A stretch of 64,000 nucleotides of DNA from assembly GCF_007004765.1 (NCBI RefSeq), contig NZ_VIKR01000007.1, forward strand, positions 124,001 to 188,000, given 5' to 3'. Within the stretch, counting starts at the first letter, position 1. Each line of letters opens with the position of its first letter. Source of the stretch: Aliikangiella marina (GTDB taxonomy: Bacteria > Pseudomonadota > Gammaproteobacteria > Enterobacterales > Kangiellaceae). The position numbers and the translations under genes are program-made. Below the pieces are notes generated by a model. The model ran no database searches and was not told where the DNA came from. It saw nothing but the letters and a program-made list of their open reading frames with translations. Below are positions 7,959-17,280 of this stretch, one piece after another.

Positions 7959-10514
7959 ATGGAACTCAAATCTCTTAACAATAAACTGAAAATTCTAACT
8001 CCCTTGATCGCGACTAGCTTTGCGTTAGTGTCCTGCTCCCAAGAGAAAGCGCCCGACGCAAATATCGACCAAGCTGAACAACATGTTGAAGTGTCAAAAA
8101 CCGTCCCGGCGTTCTGGCCAGTTGTGGCTAATCCCATTCAAGCGGATCGTTCGACTGAAAAACGAGTTCAAGAAATTTTACAAAGCATGACTATCGAGCA
8201 AAAGATAGCACAAATGATTCAACCTGAGATTCGCTCGATAACCCCAGAAGACATGCGCAAATATGGTTTTGGTTCCTACCTAAATGGCGGGGGCTCATTT
8301 CCCAATCAAAAAAAACAATCTTCCATATCCGACTGGATAGATTTTGCCGAACAAATGTATCTGGCTTCCATCGACGCATCGATGGATGGCTCAACCATTC
8401 CGACAATGTGGGGCACAGATGCTGTCCATGGACATAACAACGTTATCGGCGCAACACTGTTTCCACATAACATAGGTTTAGGCGCAGCTAATAATCCGCG
8501 GCTTATCGAGCAAATTGCTCAAGCAACTGCAACTGAGGTCATGGTAACTGGAATTGACTGGATTTTCGCACCAACGGTTGCTGTCGTCAGAGATGACCGT
8601 TGGGGAAGGACTTATGAGGGCTACTCCGAAGATCCGGAGATCGTCAAAGCCTACTCAGCAGCAATCGTCCGCGGACTTCAAGGGCAAGGTAATCAGTTTT
8701 TAGGTGATGATAAAGTGATTGCCACGGTGAAGCATTTTTTAGGTGATGGGGGAACTGAAAAAGGCGACGATCAAGGAAACAACATCGCTAGCGAAGAAGC
8801 ACTCTATAAAGTGCATGCTCAGGGCTACATCGGTGGATTAACATCTGGCGCACAAACTGTTATGGCCTCTTTCAATAGCTGGCATGGGAAAAAAAATCAT
8901 GGTAGTTACTATTTACTCACTCAAGTTTTGAAAGATCGAATGGGGTTTGACGGTTTTATTGTCGGCGACTGGAACGGTCATGGACAGGTGAAAGGCTGCA
9001 GTAATGAAAGCTGCTCACAAAGTATCAATGCCGGACTCGATATGTTTATGGCACCAACCGATAGTTGGAAACCACTCTACTACAATACGCTTGCGCAAGC
9101 TAAGTCAGGCGAAATTCCAATGAGTAGAATAGATGATGCTGTCTCACGCATACTCAGGGTTAAAGTTCGGGCGGGACTATTTGATAAACCCAGTCCAGCG
9201 AAACGGCTTCTCTCTGGGAAAACTGAATTGATTGGGCATCCAGATCACCGTGCTATTGCTCGCCAAGCGGTTAGAGAATCATTGGTTTTGCTCAAAAATA
9301 AAAATAATCTCCTGCCTTTGCCACAAAATAAAAATATCTTAATCGCCGGCGATGCAGCCGATAATATTGGTAAGCAATCTGGCGGATGGACTATTACTTG
9401 GCAAGGTACAGGCAATACTAACAATGATTTTCCTGGAGCAACTTCTATTCTTGATGGTATTAAAAATAAGCTAGCCGATAGCGACGCGAATATTGAGTTT
9501 AGTCCACAAGGCAATTACCAAACCAAACCCGATGTAGCTATCGTGGTTTTTGGAGAGGAGCCTTATGCAGAAGGTAATGGCGACCTCGATAACCTCGAGT
9601 ATCAACGGGGTAACAAACGCGATTTGGCACTCCTAAAAAAGCTTAAACGCGATAATATTCCGGTTATCGCTATCTTCATTAGCGGTCGACCCATGTGGGT
9701 TAATCCAGAGCTCAATGCATCTGATGCATTTGTTGCGGCTTGGCTGCCTGGAACTGAAGGGCAGGGGATAGCAGATGTAATTTTCCGCAAAAGAAATGGA
9801 GAAGTAGATTTTGACTTTACCGGCAAGCTTTCTTTTTCTTGGCCAAACTCTCCTATTCAGACAACAGTCAATCGATATGACACACAATATAATCCATTGT
9901 TACCCTATGGTTTTGGATTAAGTTATAGCGACACCAATATTATTGCTGATAACCTAGATGAAGAAATAGAAACGCTCAATAGCGACTTAATTGCGCTCAA
10001 TCTTTTTAACGCGCCGTGGCGACCGGCAATTGTCAACGAATCCGATGTTGAGCTAATCACAAGTAATAATTTTAGCGGTACCAGTATTAAATACCAAACG
10101 ATCGATCGAGATACTCAGGAAGATGCGCGACGAATAGAGTTTACCGGTGACGCCAGAGTGATGTTTGAGATACAAGATAATTTTGTTTTCGACTTGCGTG
10201 GATATGCCGATGCAAATGCTGCACTATCATTTGACATTAGAAGAAACCATGCAGAGGAACTGCCATTATATTTATCGATGCGTTGCGAGCAGGAGTGTAA
10301 TCCAGCTATCGATTTATCAAACTTACTTAAAACCGCAGAGCGTAAGGCTTGGCAAACTGTTCAAATAGCGTTAGCCTGTTTTTCGAATAAAGGAGCAACA
10401 ATGGATAAAATCATCGCTCCCTTCGTTCTATCAACGAATAAACCACAAATTGTTGAGATTGCTAAACTAGAAATAACCACGACTAAGTCCAAAAATGTCA
10501 TTGAATGTCGATAA
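7959..10514 (+). CDS. GH3 beta-glucosidase, outer-membrane or periplasmic lipoprotein
   Basis: 851 residues. The N-terminus is a lipoprotein signal ending in LVSC (lipidation at C26). The GH3 N-domain contains the DRWGRTYEGYSEDP and KHFLGDGGTEKGDDQG blocks and the nucleophile Asp337 in GFIVGDWNGHGQ. The GH3 C-domain carries the acid/base region with EEPYAEGNGD. Residues after about 665 form an extra beta-rich C-terminal domain, as in ExoP-type marine exo-1,4/1,3-beta-glucosidases. It removes glucose from the non-reducing end of beta-glucan oligosaccharides at the cell surface. It lies 3 bases after the transporter and 18 bases before the halogenase gene. Asp at position 33 or later of the mature chain does not allow a firm choice between inner and outer membrane. 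Confidence 0.94.
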   Translation: MELKSLNNKLKILTPLIATSFALVSCSQEKAPDANIDQAEQHVEVSKTVPAFWPVVANPIQADRSTEKRVQEILQSMTIEQKIAQMIQPEIRSITPEDMRKYGFGSYLNGGGSFPNQKKQSSISDWIDFAEQMYLASIDASMDGSTIPTMWGTDAVHGHNNVIGATLFPHNIGLGAANNPRLIEQIAQATATEVMVTGIDWIFAPTVAVVRDDRWGRTYEGYSEDPEIVKAYSAAIVRGLQGQGNQFLGDDKVIATVKHFLGDGGTEKGDDQGNNIASEEALYKVHAQGYIGGLTSGAQTVMASFNSWHGKKNHGSYYLLTQVLKDRMGFDGFIVGDWNGHGQVKGCSNESCSQSINAGLDMFMAPTDSWKPLYYNTLAQAKSGEIPMSRIDDAVSRILRVKVRAGLFDKPSPAKRLLSGKTELIGHPDHRAIARQAVRESLVLLKNKNNLLPLPQNKNILIAGDAADNIGKQSGGWTITWQGTGNTNNDFPGATSILDGIKNKLADSDANIEFSPQGNYQTKPDVAIVVFGEEPYAEGNGDLDNLEYQRGNKRDLALLKKLKRDNIPVIAIFISGRPMWVNPELNASDAFVAAWLPGTEGQGIADVIFRKRNGEVDFDFTGKLSFSWPNSPIQTTVNRYDTQYNPLLPYGFGLSYSDTNIIADNLDEEIETLNSDLIALNLFNAPWRPAIVNESDVELITSNNFSGTSIKYQTIDRDTQEDARRIEFTGDARVMFEIQDNFVFDLRGYADANAALSFDIRRNHAEELPLYLSMRCEQECNPAIDLSNLLKTAERKAWQTVQIALACFSNKGATMDKIIAPFVLSTNKPQIVEIAKLEITTTKSKNVIECR

Positions 10515-10532
10515 ACTAAGCTACTTATACTT

Positions 10533-12095
10533 ATGACACAGCCATTAGTTAAAAAAATTGTAATTGTTGGTGGTGGCTCAGCCGGCTGGCTAGCTGCCGG
10601 ATTACTCGCTGCTGAGCACAATGCTTGTGCTGAAAACGGTATCAAAATAACCTTGATTGAATCACCCAACGTACCTGCTATCGGTGTCGGCGAAGGAACT
10701 TGGCCAACGATGCGAGAAACACTCGATAAAATTGGCGTTAGTGAAACTGATTTTTTTCGTTCATGTGATGCTTCTTTTAAGCAAGGAGCCAAGTTTTGTA
10801 AATGGGTAGATGGCAAAGACGATGATGCGTATTACCATCCATTGGTGATTCCTAACGGCTACACTAAAACAAACTTAGTCCATGCTTGGCAACACCACAA
10901 AGATAAAATCGCCTTTGCCGATGCCGTATGTTACCAAGGTCATTTATGTGAGCAAGGTAAAGCACCTAAACAGATTTCTACACCAGAATATGCATCAGTT
11001 GCCAACTATGCTTATCACTTAAACGCGCCGAAGTTAGGAGAGTTCTTAAAGCAACATTGTACTGAAAAACTCAATGTAGAATTGATTGTTGATCATGTTA
11101 TCGACATAAACAATGATGATGATGGCTATATTGAATCACTCACTACTCAACAAAATGGTCGACTTTTCGGCGACCTATTTATTGACTGTACCGGTTTGAA
11201 ATCTTTACTCCTAGGACAACACTATCAAATTCCATTTCAGTCAAAAAAAGATATTCTATTTAATGATAGTGCTTTAGCTATTCAAGTGCCTTACCAGAAT
11301 GAAGACGACCCAATCGCTTCCCACACCATCTCTACCGCTCAAAGCGCCGGCTGGATTTGGGATATTGGATTACCGACTAGGCGTGGTGTCGGTTACGCTT
11401 ATGCCAGTGACTATATTTCAGACGAAGATGCTGAAAAGGAATTAAGAGCCTATATTGCAGAAAAACTCGACCGAGATCGTGTTGATGAACTTACCGTTAG
11501 GAAAATTCAATTTAATCCCGGTCATCGAGAAAAATTCTGGCATAAAAACTGTGTGGCAATTGGTATGGCTGCCGGTTTTCTTGAACCCCTCGAAGCTTCA
11601 GCTTTAGTTTTAATTGAGCTGGCTATTGCTAAAATTAGTTTAGATTTACCGGCAAACCGCGAAGTAATGGCAATTGCAGAAAAGCGTTTTAACAAGCTCT
11701 TTTTATATCGCTGGCAAAGAATTATCGACTTTTTAAAATTACATTATGTATTGACCAAACGAGAAGATACCAGTTATTGGTGCGACAATTGTAAACCTGA
11801 AACAATCCCTGATTCACTCAAAGAGATGTTAACTTTCTGGAAGCACCAACCGCCAAGCCCACATGATTTTACACATATCAACGAAGTCTTTCCGTCAGCA
11901 AGCTGGCAATATATTTTATATGGTATGGGGTTTGAAACACTTCCTAGCCATACCGATCGGAAAACCAGTGACTACGAAAAAGCGATTAATTTCTTCCGCG
12001 AGACTCAACAAACGACCCATCAATATTTAGATGCATTACCGAGTAATCGAGAATTGATCAATAAGATATTAAAATATGGAATGCAAAGCGTTTAA
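10533..12095 (+). CDS. Flavin-dependent (tryptophan) halogenase family protein, variant motif
   Basis: 520 residues, cytoplasmic (no signal). The FAD-binding GGGSAGW motif is at the N-terminus. The lysine needed to handle hypohalous acid is present in ASFKQGAKF, and the glutamate region in GFLEPLEASAL. The diagnostic WxWxIP motif of classical halogenases reads WIWDIGLP here, as in a subfamily common next to TonB-dependent receptors. Third gene of the FucP-GH3 operon, so it is expected to be induced by beta-glucosides. Neither substrate nor halogenating activity can be inferred; it might be a flavin monooxygenase with another role. Confidence 0.88.
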   Translation: MTQPLVKKIVIVGGGSAGWLAAGLLAAEHNACAENGIKITLIESPNVPAIGVGEGTWPTMRETLDKIGVSETDFFRSCDASFKQGAKFCKWVDGKDDDAYYHPLVIPNGYTKTNLVHAWQHHKDKIAFADAVCYQGHLCEQGKAPKQISTPEYASVANYAYHLNAPKLGEFLKQHCTEKLNVELIVDHVIDINNDDDGYIESLTTQQNGRLFGDLFIDCTGLKSLLLGQHYQIPFQSKKDILFNDSALAIQVPYQNEDDPIASHTISTAQSAGWIWDIGLPTRRGVGYAYASDYISDEDAEKELRAYIAEKLDRDRVDELTVRKIQFNPGHREKFWHKNCVAIGMAAGFLEPLEASALVLIELAIAKISLDLPANREVMAIAEKRFNKLFLYRWQRIIDFLKLHYVLTKREDTSYWCDNCKPETIPDSLKEMLTFWKHQPPSPHDFTHINEVFPSASWQYILYGMGFETLPSHTDRKTSDYEKAINFFRETQQTTHQYLDALPSNRELINKILKYGMQSV

Positions 12096-12178
12096 ATGGG
12101 TATTAACGGATTTTCTATCACCGCAAGCCATCATCCAGACGAACAACTATTTTTAACTCATCTCATACTTGGTTCAAA

Positions 12179-12922
12179 TTAGTCAATAAGCCGAATTTTC
12201 CCAAAACCACTCGCATCTTTATAACCAAGGTTTTTATCGCCATTGACAGGTGTAATCTCATGGGAACCCACAAAATGCTCTCTTCTCATAGAGCCGTCAT
12301 TATCACAGTAAGCCAGCATAAAACCGATTTTTTTATCTTTGCTTAGATATACGCGAGAAGCATTCTTTTCTTCTTCAGGTGAGAATTTGTCACTAAAAAG
12401 TTTGATGGCGACTTCCCAGGTAATGGTATGTGGTGCGGTTTCACCTCTTTTCCATTGGCTTTTGACATGGTCGTTTAACAAAAGGAATTGTTCATTGCCA
12501 TTGGCATCTTTCTCACCAATATCGACTGATTGATTATCTAGGGCGATATGATAGGCAAAAGCATTATAGTTATATAAATGATCACCGCCTGATGCATCTT
12601 CGTCAATAAATACCTCTAAGCAATCATCGTCCCAGTATTGTTTTAAGGGATCGGGACGAGCATCAAATAAAACGTCATCTTGGATTTCAGCCAGCAGATA
12701 TAAATAGTTTTCATCCCAACGCAATTTGTAACGCCCGCTAAAATCACTTTTATCCGGGAGATCACCAATAATCGCTTTATCTATAAGATACCAGTCATCT
12801 CCTTGCCATGGCGTTTGTTCCGCAATACCATCAATGATTGGCGCAACCTTTGCCTTAGGTACTTCCTGAGCAGGCAAATTAGCCGCAATAAGCAACAACG
12901 ATAGGTTAACGAGCTTTTTCAT
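12179..12922 (-). CDS. Secreted CBM9/DOMON-like sugar-binding protein
   Basis: 247 residues with an N-terminal signal peptide (KKLVNLSLLLIAANLPAQ). The body starts with the typical APIIDGIAEQTPW block and contains YLYLLAEIQDDVLFDARP and DDDCLEVFIDEDASGGDH, features of the CBM9-like family that binds reducing-end sugars. It ends the cellobionate operon: its ATG overlaps the gluconokinase stop by 4 bases (ATGA). Context suggests it holds cellobionate or cello-oligosaccharides in the periplasm (inference). A related, shorter protein is encoded at 48088-48714. Confidence 0.8.
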   Translation of the reverse strand: MKKLVNLSLLLIAANLPAQEVPKAKVAPIIDGIAEQTPWQGDDWYLIDKAIIGDLPDKSDFSGRYKLRWDENYLYLLAEIQDDVLFDARPDPLKQYWDDDCLEVFIDEDASGGDHLYNYNAFAYHIALDNQSVDIGEKDANGNEQFLLLNDHVKSQWKRGETAPHTITWEVAIKLFSDKFSPEEEKNASRVYLSKDKKIGFMLAYCDNDGSMRREHFVGSHEITPVNGDKNLGYKDASGFGKIRLID

Positions 12923-13440
12923 TGTATAAATTCGCTTTGTTTTAGTTGTTTAAATGATAATGCCAATAAATCATTGAGTTCAAGATCATCGGTTAACCGA
13001 ATGATATCTGCTTCATTACTGGGATCTTCCATTGCTTTAAATTGGGAGTCCAATAACTTTGGGTTAAAGAAATGATTTTCTCGCTGATTTAACCTTGATG
13101 CAATGACGGCTTGTGATAGGTCGATGTAAAGAAAAGCAACAATAGCATTTAATTCTCTTAACATTTGACGATGAGTCGATTTAAGACCAGAGAATGATAA
13201 AACACAATTACTACCACTATCCGCCTTTAAAAATAATTCACGACATATCATGTTTATCCATGGCAATCTATCAGCGTCATTCAAAGCTATCCCTTTCGCC
13301 ATTTTTTGCTTATTCACTTCACTGTGGAAGTCGTCCGCTTCAACAAAAGACCAATTAAGTGTATTCGCAATTGCTTGCGCCAATGAAGTTTTACCGCTTC
13401 CACTGACACCCATAACGACAATTAATCGAGAGTCCTTCAT
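12919..13440 (-). CDS. gntK: Gluconokinase
   Basis: 173 residues, the usual length of GntK. The P-loop GVSGSGKT is at residues 11-18, followed by the family block FVEADDFHSEVNKQKMAKGIAL and NDADRLPWI. It phosphorylates D-gluconate with ATP to 6-phosphogluconate. Both ends overlap neighbouring genes by 4 bases (ATGA), so it is translated together with the GH94 phosphorylase. That pairing explains its job: gluconate is the second product when cellobionate is phosphorolysed. Confidence 0.95.
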   Translation of the reverse strand: MKDSRLIVVMGVSGSGKTSLAQAIANTLNWSFVEADDFHSEVNKQKMAKGIALNDADRLPWINMICRELFLKADSGSNCVLSFSGLKSTHRQMLRELNAIVAFLYIDLSQAVIASRLNQRENHFFNPKLLDSQFKAMEDPSNEADIIRLTDDLELNDLLALSFKQLKQSEFIQ

Positions 13441-15833
13441 ACGAATTTGTTTTCATTGACTATCGGAATGAGAACCCGCAGCTGATATTCCTTACCCGGC
13501 TGAATATTAGTCACTTTGGCCGTGTCTAGTAATTTATTATCCAAATAAACTTGTTGAGAAACTACATTTTCGTCCCGCTCAACTTGCATGTTAAAAGTCG
13601 CCTCTTTAAATCGTCTTGTCACTTGCATAATATTCCAATGACTGGGAAGTTGAGGATTAACTAACAGATCGCCTTGAGAACCTTTTAAGCCACACAAGTT
13701 TTCTATCACGCAACGATAATACCAAGCCGTTGTACCGGTATTGATTAGTTGGCTTGAGCGACCCGCAACTTCTGGCAATTGATGATAAGCACCTCGATAA
13801 TAATTAGGTACAAATAGCGGTAGTTGACCTCGACGCTCAATATTGGAACCGTCAGGGATCATAGTCCGCAACACTCGAAACGCTTTATCACTATAATTTT
13901 GTTGATACAAACTATAAGCATAAAAAGCGGCCGCATGATTATAGACAGAACCGTTCTCAGCAACACCGGGAAATTTTTGGGTAATTCGACCGATATCCTC
14001 AACCATTTGAGTATAACTCGGTGCCAACATCATAACACCATCTGGTGTTTCGAGATTGGCTTCGATTGCTTCTAACAGTTGATTCATTTTGACTGAATCT
14101 GCGGCTCCACTTAACATCGCCCAGCTTTGTGGATTTAAGTAGATTTTTCCTTCTTCATCGTCGCTAGTACCAAATACCCGGCCGTTATCAGTGATCCCCC
14201 TGGCATACCATCCATCAATCCAGCAATAGTCATTAACTGCTTTATTAATTTCTTGAGCCTTCTCAATCAAATCTTCGGCTTTGTCTTCTTTACCGGATTG
14301 TCTACAAATTTTCGCCCAAACATTCAGACTATATGCTGTTGCAACCGAAAGCCAAGATGAGACACCGATGCCCTTTACACCGACCATATTCATGGGGTCG
14401 CACCAGTCACCCTGCTCGATATAACTTAAACCGCGCTCGTCCCTTGCATTCACCAACCAAATGATTGAACGCTCGATGTGCTCTCTGACGGTATGCCTAT
14501 CACTGCAATCTGCATACGGAATTTTTTCTTCTAGTAGCTGATAATCATTCATTTCATCTAAATAAACCTCTAACAATAACGGTAGCCAAACACAATGATC
14601 AGTATGTGGAATTTGATTGATGTACTTAAGCTCAGCTTTTGGGTTCAACAGGATTCCATCGGGCATCGCGCCGCTTCTAAATTGTTGGCTTAATGCCTTG
14701 ACTAGCGCATGACGAGTTGCATTGCTGTCGAGATAACACATACCTAAATTATCTTGTAAATAATTTCTGGTCTGTGGGTCACTCGTCATACGGTTGACTC
14801 GGCCGTGGTAATAAACTTGTCGAGGTAGCCATTGATTGACAAAACGATCGAAATCCGGATCTGGCGTCTCAATCTGTAATACATCAGGCCCTGTCATACT
14901 AGCAGTTTTAAAAGCGTCAAATTTTAGCTTTGAAGAAGCCGTTTCGTTTTGTTCAAAATAGAATCGCTTAAATTGCTTTACGTCTTCGATATCTTTCGCC
15001 GGACCAAAAAGATAGTTAAGTTGAGTTTCTTTTTTTGGATTGATTTCGATATGATGATGCAATATGGCTGCCGGAGTCTGATAATTCGCCGAATCATTGT
15101 TTAAAATTTCTTGCTTAAGCGCTTCTGGATTATGTAATCCATTTGTCCCTTCAAATGCCGCAAGCTGAGCACAATACGAATCTATTTTTTTATTCGATAA
15201 AAGAAAAGTAAGGTCCTTAAAATCTTTCTGTTTGTAGTAGTCCTCTGTTTTTTGATAGGGTGCAATGCTCGAGGCAATAATGCCATTCAATTCACTAGAG
15301 AAACTCGCTGACTGGTTCATCCATGACATATAGCCGATCGAAAAATAAGGATATACGTTTATCTTTTTGACTTTATTCGTTTGATTAATTATCTTCAGCG
15401 ACCATAATTCTACTACGTCTTCTTTGGCTAATTGAAGACTGATTTTATATTTCAGTCCACCGTGTTTAATTCGCCAACAAATATCATTTTGACCAACAGA
15501 AAACTCAAAAGACTCTAACTGACTTTTGACCGGAGCAAATGGTATTGATATCAAAGAATCCTTATTTTCTTCTTTGATATAAAAAAAACGTCCCGGATGA
15601 TGCGCATAAAATTCTTGCTCGGGCATCATAAAAGTTTTCGCTTCAATATTTGGGCCATAGGAATATTTAGAAGCATCATGTTGCATATACTGGCTTTTGA
15701 CATAGCCCGCACAATTCACCTGAAGCAACATTTTTTTATTCCATAAATATCCACTCGCTTGATCTAACTCAGTTGGCGAAGTAAGCGTTATACGTTCTTT
15801 TGTAGAATAAAATAGATCAGATTGTTGAGACAC
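13437..15833 (-). CDS. GH94 phosphorylase, probably cellobionic acid phosphorylase
   Basis: 798 residues, no signal peptide. It has the GH94 layout: a beta-sandwich N-domain (about 1-290) and an (alpha/alpha)6 barrel. The catalytic-acid region reads GDWCDPMNMVGVKG (residues 475-488, Asp479 the likely general acid), where classical cellobiose phosphorylases have DWND. Later blocks LPNYYRGAY-like and INTGTTAWYYRCVIENL are typical of the family. The enzyme splits a beta-1,4-glucoside with phosphate to alpha-glucose-1-phosphate. Coupling with gluconokinase strongly favours cellobionate (4-O-glucosyl-gluconate) over cellobiose, giving gluconate as the second product. Inference rests on context plus the altered active-site motif; biochemical proof is missing. 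Confidence 0.85.
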   Translation of the reverse strand: MSQQSDLFYSTKERITLTSPTELDQASGYLWNKKMLLQVNCAGYVKSQYMQHDASKYSYGPNIEAKTFMMPEQEFYAHHPGRFFYIKEENKDSLISIPFAPVKSQLESFEFSVGQNDICWRIKHGGLKYKISLQLAKEDVVELWSLKIINQTNKVKKINVYPYFSIGYMSWMNQSASFSSELNGIIASSIAPYQKTEDYYKQKDFKDLTFLLSNKKIDSYCAQLAAFEGTNGLHNPEALKQEILNNDSANYQTPAAILHHHIEINPKKETQLNYLFGPAKDIEDVKQFKRFYFEQNETASSKLKFDAFKTASMTGPDVLQIETPDPDFDRFVNQWLPRQVYYHGRVNRMTSDPQTRNYLQDNLGMCYLDSNATRHALVKALSQQFRSGAMPDGILLNPKAELKYINQIPHTDHCVWLPLLLEVYLDEMNDYQLLEEKIPYADCSDRHTVREHIERSIIWLVNARDERGLSYIEQGDWCDPMNMVGVKGIGVSSWLSVATAYSLNVWAKICRQSGKEDKAEDLIEKAQEINKAVNDYCWIDGWYARGITDNGRVFGTSDDEEGKIYLNPQSWAMLSGAADSVKMNQLLEAIEANLETPDGVMMLAPSYTQMVEDIGRITQKFPGVAENGSVYNHAAAFYAYSLYQQNYSDKAFRVLRTMIPDGSNIERRGQLPLFVPNYYRGAYHQLPEVAGRSSQLINTGTTAWYYRCVIENLCGLKGSQGDLLVNPQLPSHWNIMQVTRRFKEATFNMQVERDENVVSQQVYLDNKLLDTAKVTNIQPGKEYQLRVLIPIVNENKFV

Positions 15834-17187
15834 TTGCAGATTCCTTTTCCGCTATTCGTCGCTCAGACAATTCTGTTTGGATGCTTTCAAGTTTATATTG
15901 GTTAAGCGGGTATAAACTAACTATCCAAACAGCAATAAATGCAAACACACCAGGAATGACGGTGAGTAACCAAACAATTCCTTGTTCTGACGCACCACTC
16001 TGAACTTGATTCGCTTCATACCCGAAAGATGCAAGGACATAACCCATAATCGCACCAGCAATTGCACCACCGACTTTTTGAGAAAAAGCAGCGGCAGAAA
16101 AAACCATTGCTGTTGCTCTACGACCATTTTGCCATTCAGAATAATCGGCCGTATCGGCATACATGGAGAATACTAAGGGTGATTTAGGACCAAGACATAG
16201 ACCAATTAAGATCTGCAAAGTAAACATTAATCCGATTTGATCTTTCGGAATAAAATAAAACGCGGAGGAAAGAACCGCGACAGCCAACATCAAATAGAGG
16301 AGTAACTGTCTTTTGTCGAGCAAACGAGTCAATAAAGGAGTGACAGCTGCGCCAATTGCTAAGGCGATCATATAGGCCGTCGCGAAAGCACCGATTAGAT
16401 CTTCTCTACCTACATAATACTTAAAATAAAAAGTACCGCTGCTTGCACGCAACGTAATCGTTAACATAATGATCAGCGCAAGCGAAAATAAAACAACCCA
16501 TGGTCGATTATGAAGCAAGTCGGCGATGTCTTGGCCAATACTCGACTGTTGGTTTTTAGGCGGACTAATTCTCTCTCGCGTTGTTAAGAAGCTGGTAATA
16601 AATAACAGTGCGGCTATCAAACCATAAACAGCCATGGTTAGCTGCCACCCCCTAGCCTCATCTTCACCACCTAACCATGAGACCAGTTCCGGCGTAAAAT
16701 ACGCGACCAAGGTACCACCGCCAAAGGCGCCGATAAATCGAAAGCTTGTAAGACTGGTTCTATCTTGAGTATTGTCGGTTACAACACCCAACAACGCGCC
16801 ATAAGGCACATTAATAAAGGTATAGGCCAACATCATAAAAATATAACTGGCATAGGCCCAGACTAACTTTCCATCTTCATCTAAGTTGGGCACAGTAAAG
16901 GTTAAAATACCTGCAGCTACCATCGGAATGATACCCCAAATTAAATAGGGGCGGAATTTACCAAAACGAGTATTGGTTCTATCGGCGAGGGCCCCCATCA
17001 TAGGATCACTAAACGCATCGATTAATCTTGTTACTAACATCATTGTGCCAACCGCAGCAGCGGAGATTCCAAACACATCAGTAAAGAAAATAAACAAAAA
17101 GACATCAAAAATTCGCCAGTAAAAATTTGATGCAATATCGCCACAGGCATAACCCAATTTTTCTTTTAATCTGATTTTTTGCTGCAT
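15817..17187 (-). CDS. GPH-family symporter, probable cellobionate importer
   Basis: 456 residues, about 12 helices, with GPH landmarks KLGYACGDIASNFYWRIF, TRLIDAFSDPMMGALADRTNTRFGKFRPY and DYSEWQNGRRATAMVF. First gene of the operon: its end overlaps the start of the GH94 gene by 17 bases, so the two are coupled. It is clearly related to, but shorter than, the GPH protein at 3473-5020. A LacI-type operator lies 41 bases upstream of the start. Position with GH94 and gluconokinase suggests transport of aldobionates (inference). Confidence 0.88.
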   Translation of the reverse strand: MQQKIRLKEKLGYACGDIASNFYWRIFDVFLFIFFTDVFGISAAAVGTMMLVTRLIDAFSDPMMGALADRTNTRFGKFRPYLIWGIIPMVAAGILTFTVPNLDEDGKLVWAYASYIFMMLAYTFINVPYGALLGVVTDNTQDRTSLTSFRFIGAFGGGTLVAYFTPELVSWLGGEDEARGWQLTMAVYGLIAALLFITSFLTTRERISPPKNQQSSIGQDIADLLHNRPWVVLFSLALIIMLTITLRASSGTFYFKYYVGREDLIGAFATAYMIALAIGAAVTPLLTRLLDKRQLLLYLMLAVAVLSSAFYFIPKDQIGLMFTLQILIGLCLGPKSPLVFSMYADTADYSEWQNGRRATAMVFSAAAFSQKVGGAIAGAIMGYVLASFGYEANQVQSGASEQGIVWLLTVIPGVFAFIAVWIVSLYPLNQYKLESIQTELSERRIAEKESASVSTI

Positions 17188-17227
17188 AATTTATCGTTTT
17201 ACGTTGTTATTAAAAAAATTCATTAGT

Positions 17228-17241
17228 AGTAAGCGCTTTCA
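17228..17241. promoter_or_regulatory. LacI-type operator of the cellobionate operon
   Basis: AGTAAGCGCTTTCA, two mismatches from TGTAAGCGCTTACA. It lies 41 bases upstream of the transporter start at 17187, in the 93-base gap to the second halogenase gene. Confidence 0.7.
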
Positions 17242-17280
17242 TTTTGTCGCTGTGATTTTTGAAACAACTGTGTTAGAAAT

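Noticed and set aside
15110-15126. AAGCGCTT-like string inside the GH94 gene
   Set aside because: Only the core matches (TTAAGCGCTTCT); it lies within coding sequence for EALKQEI and lacks the outer palindrome. Likely chance.
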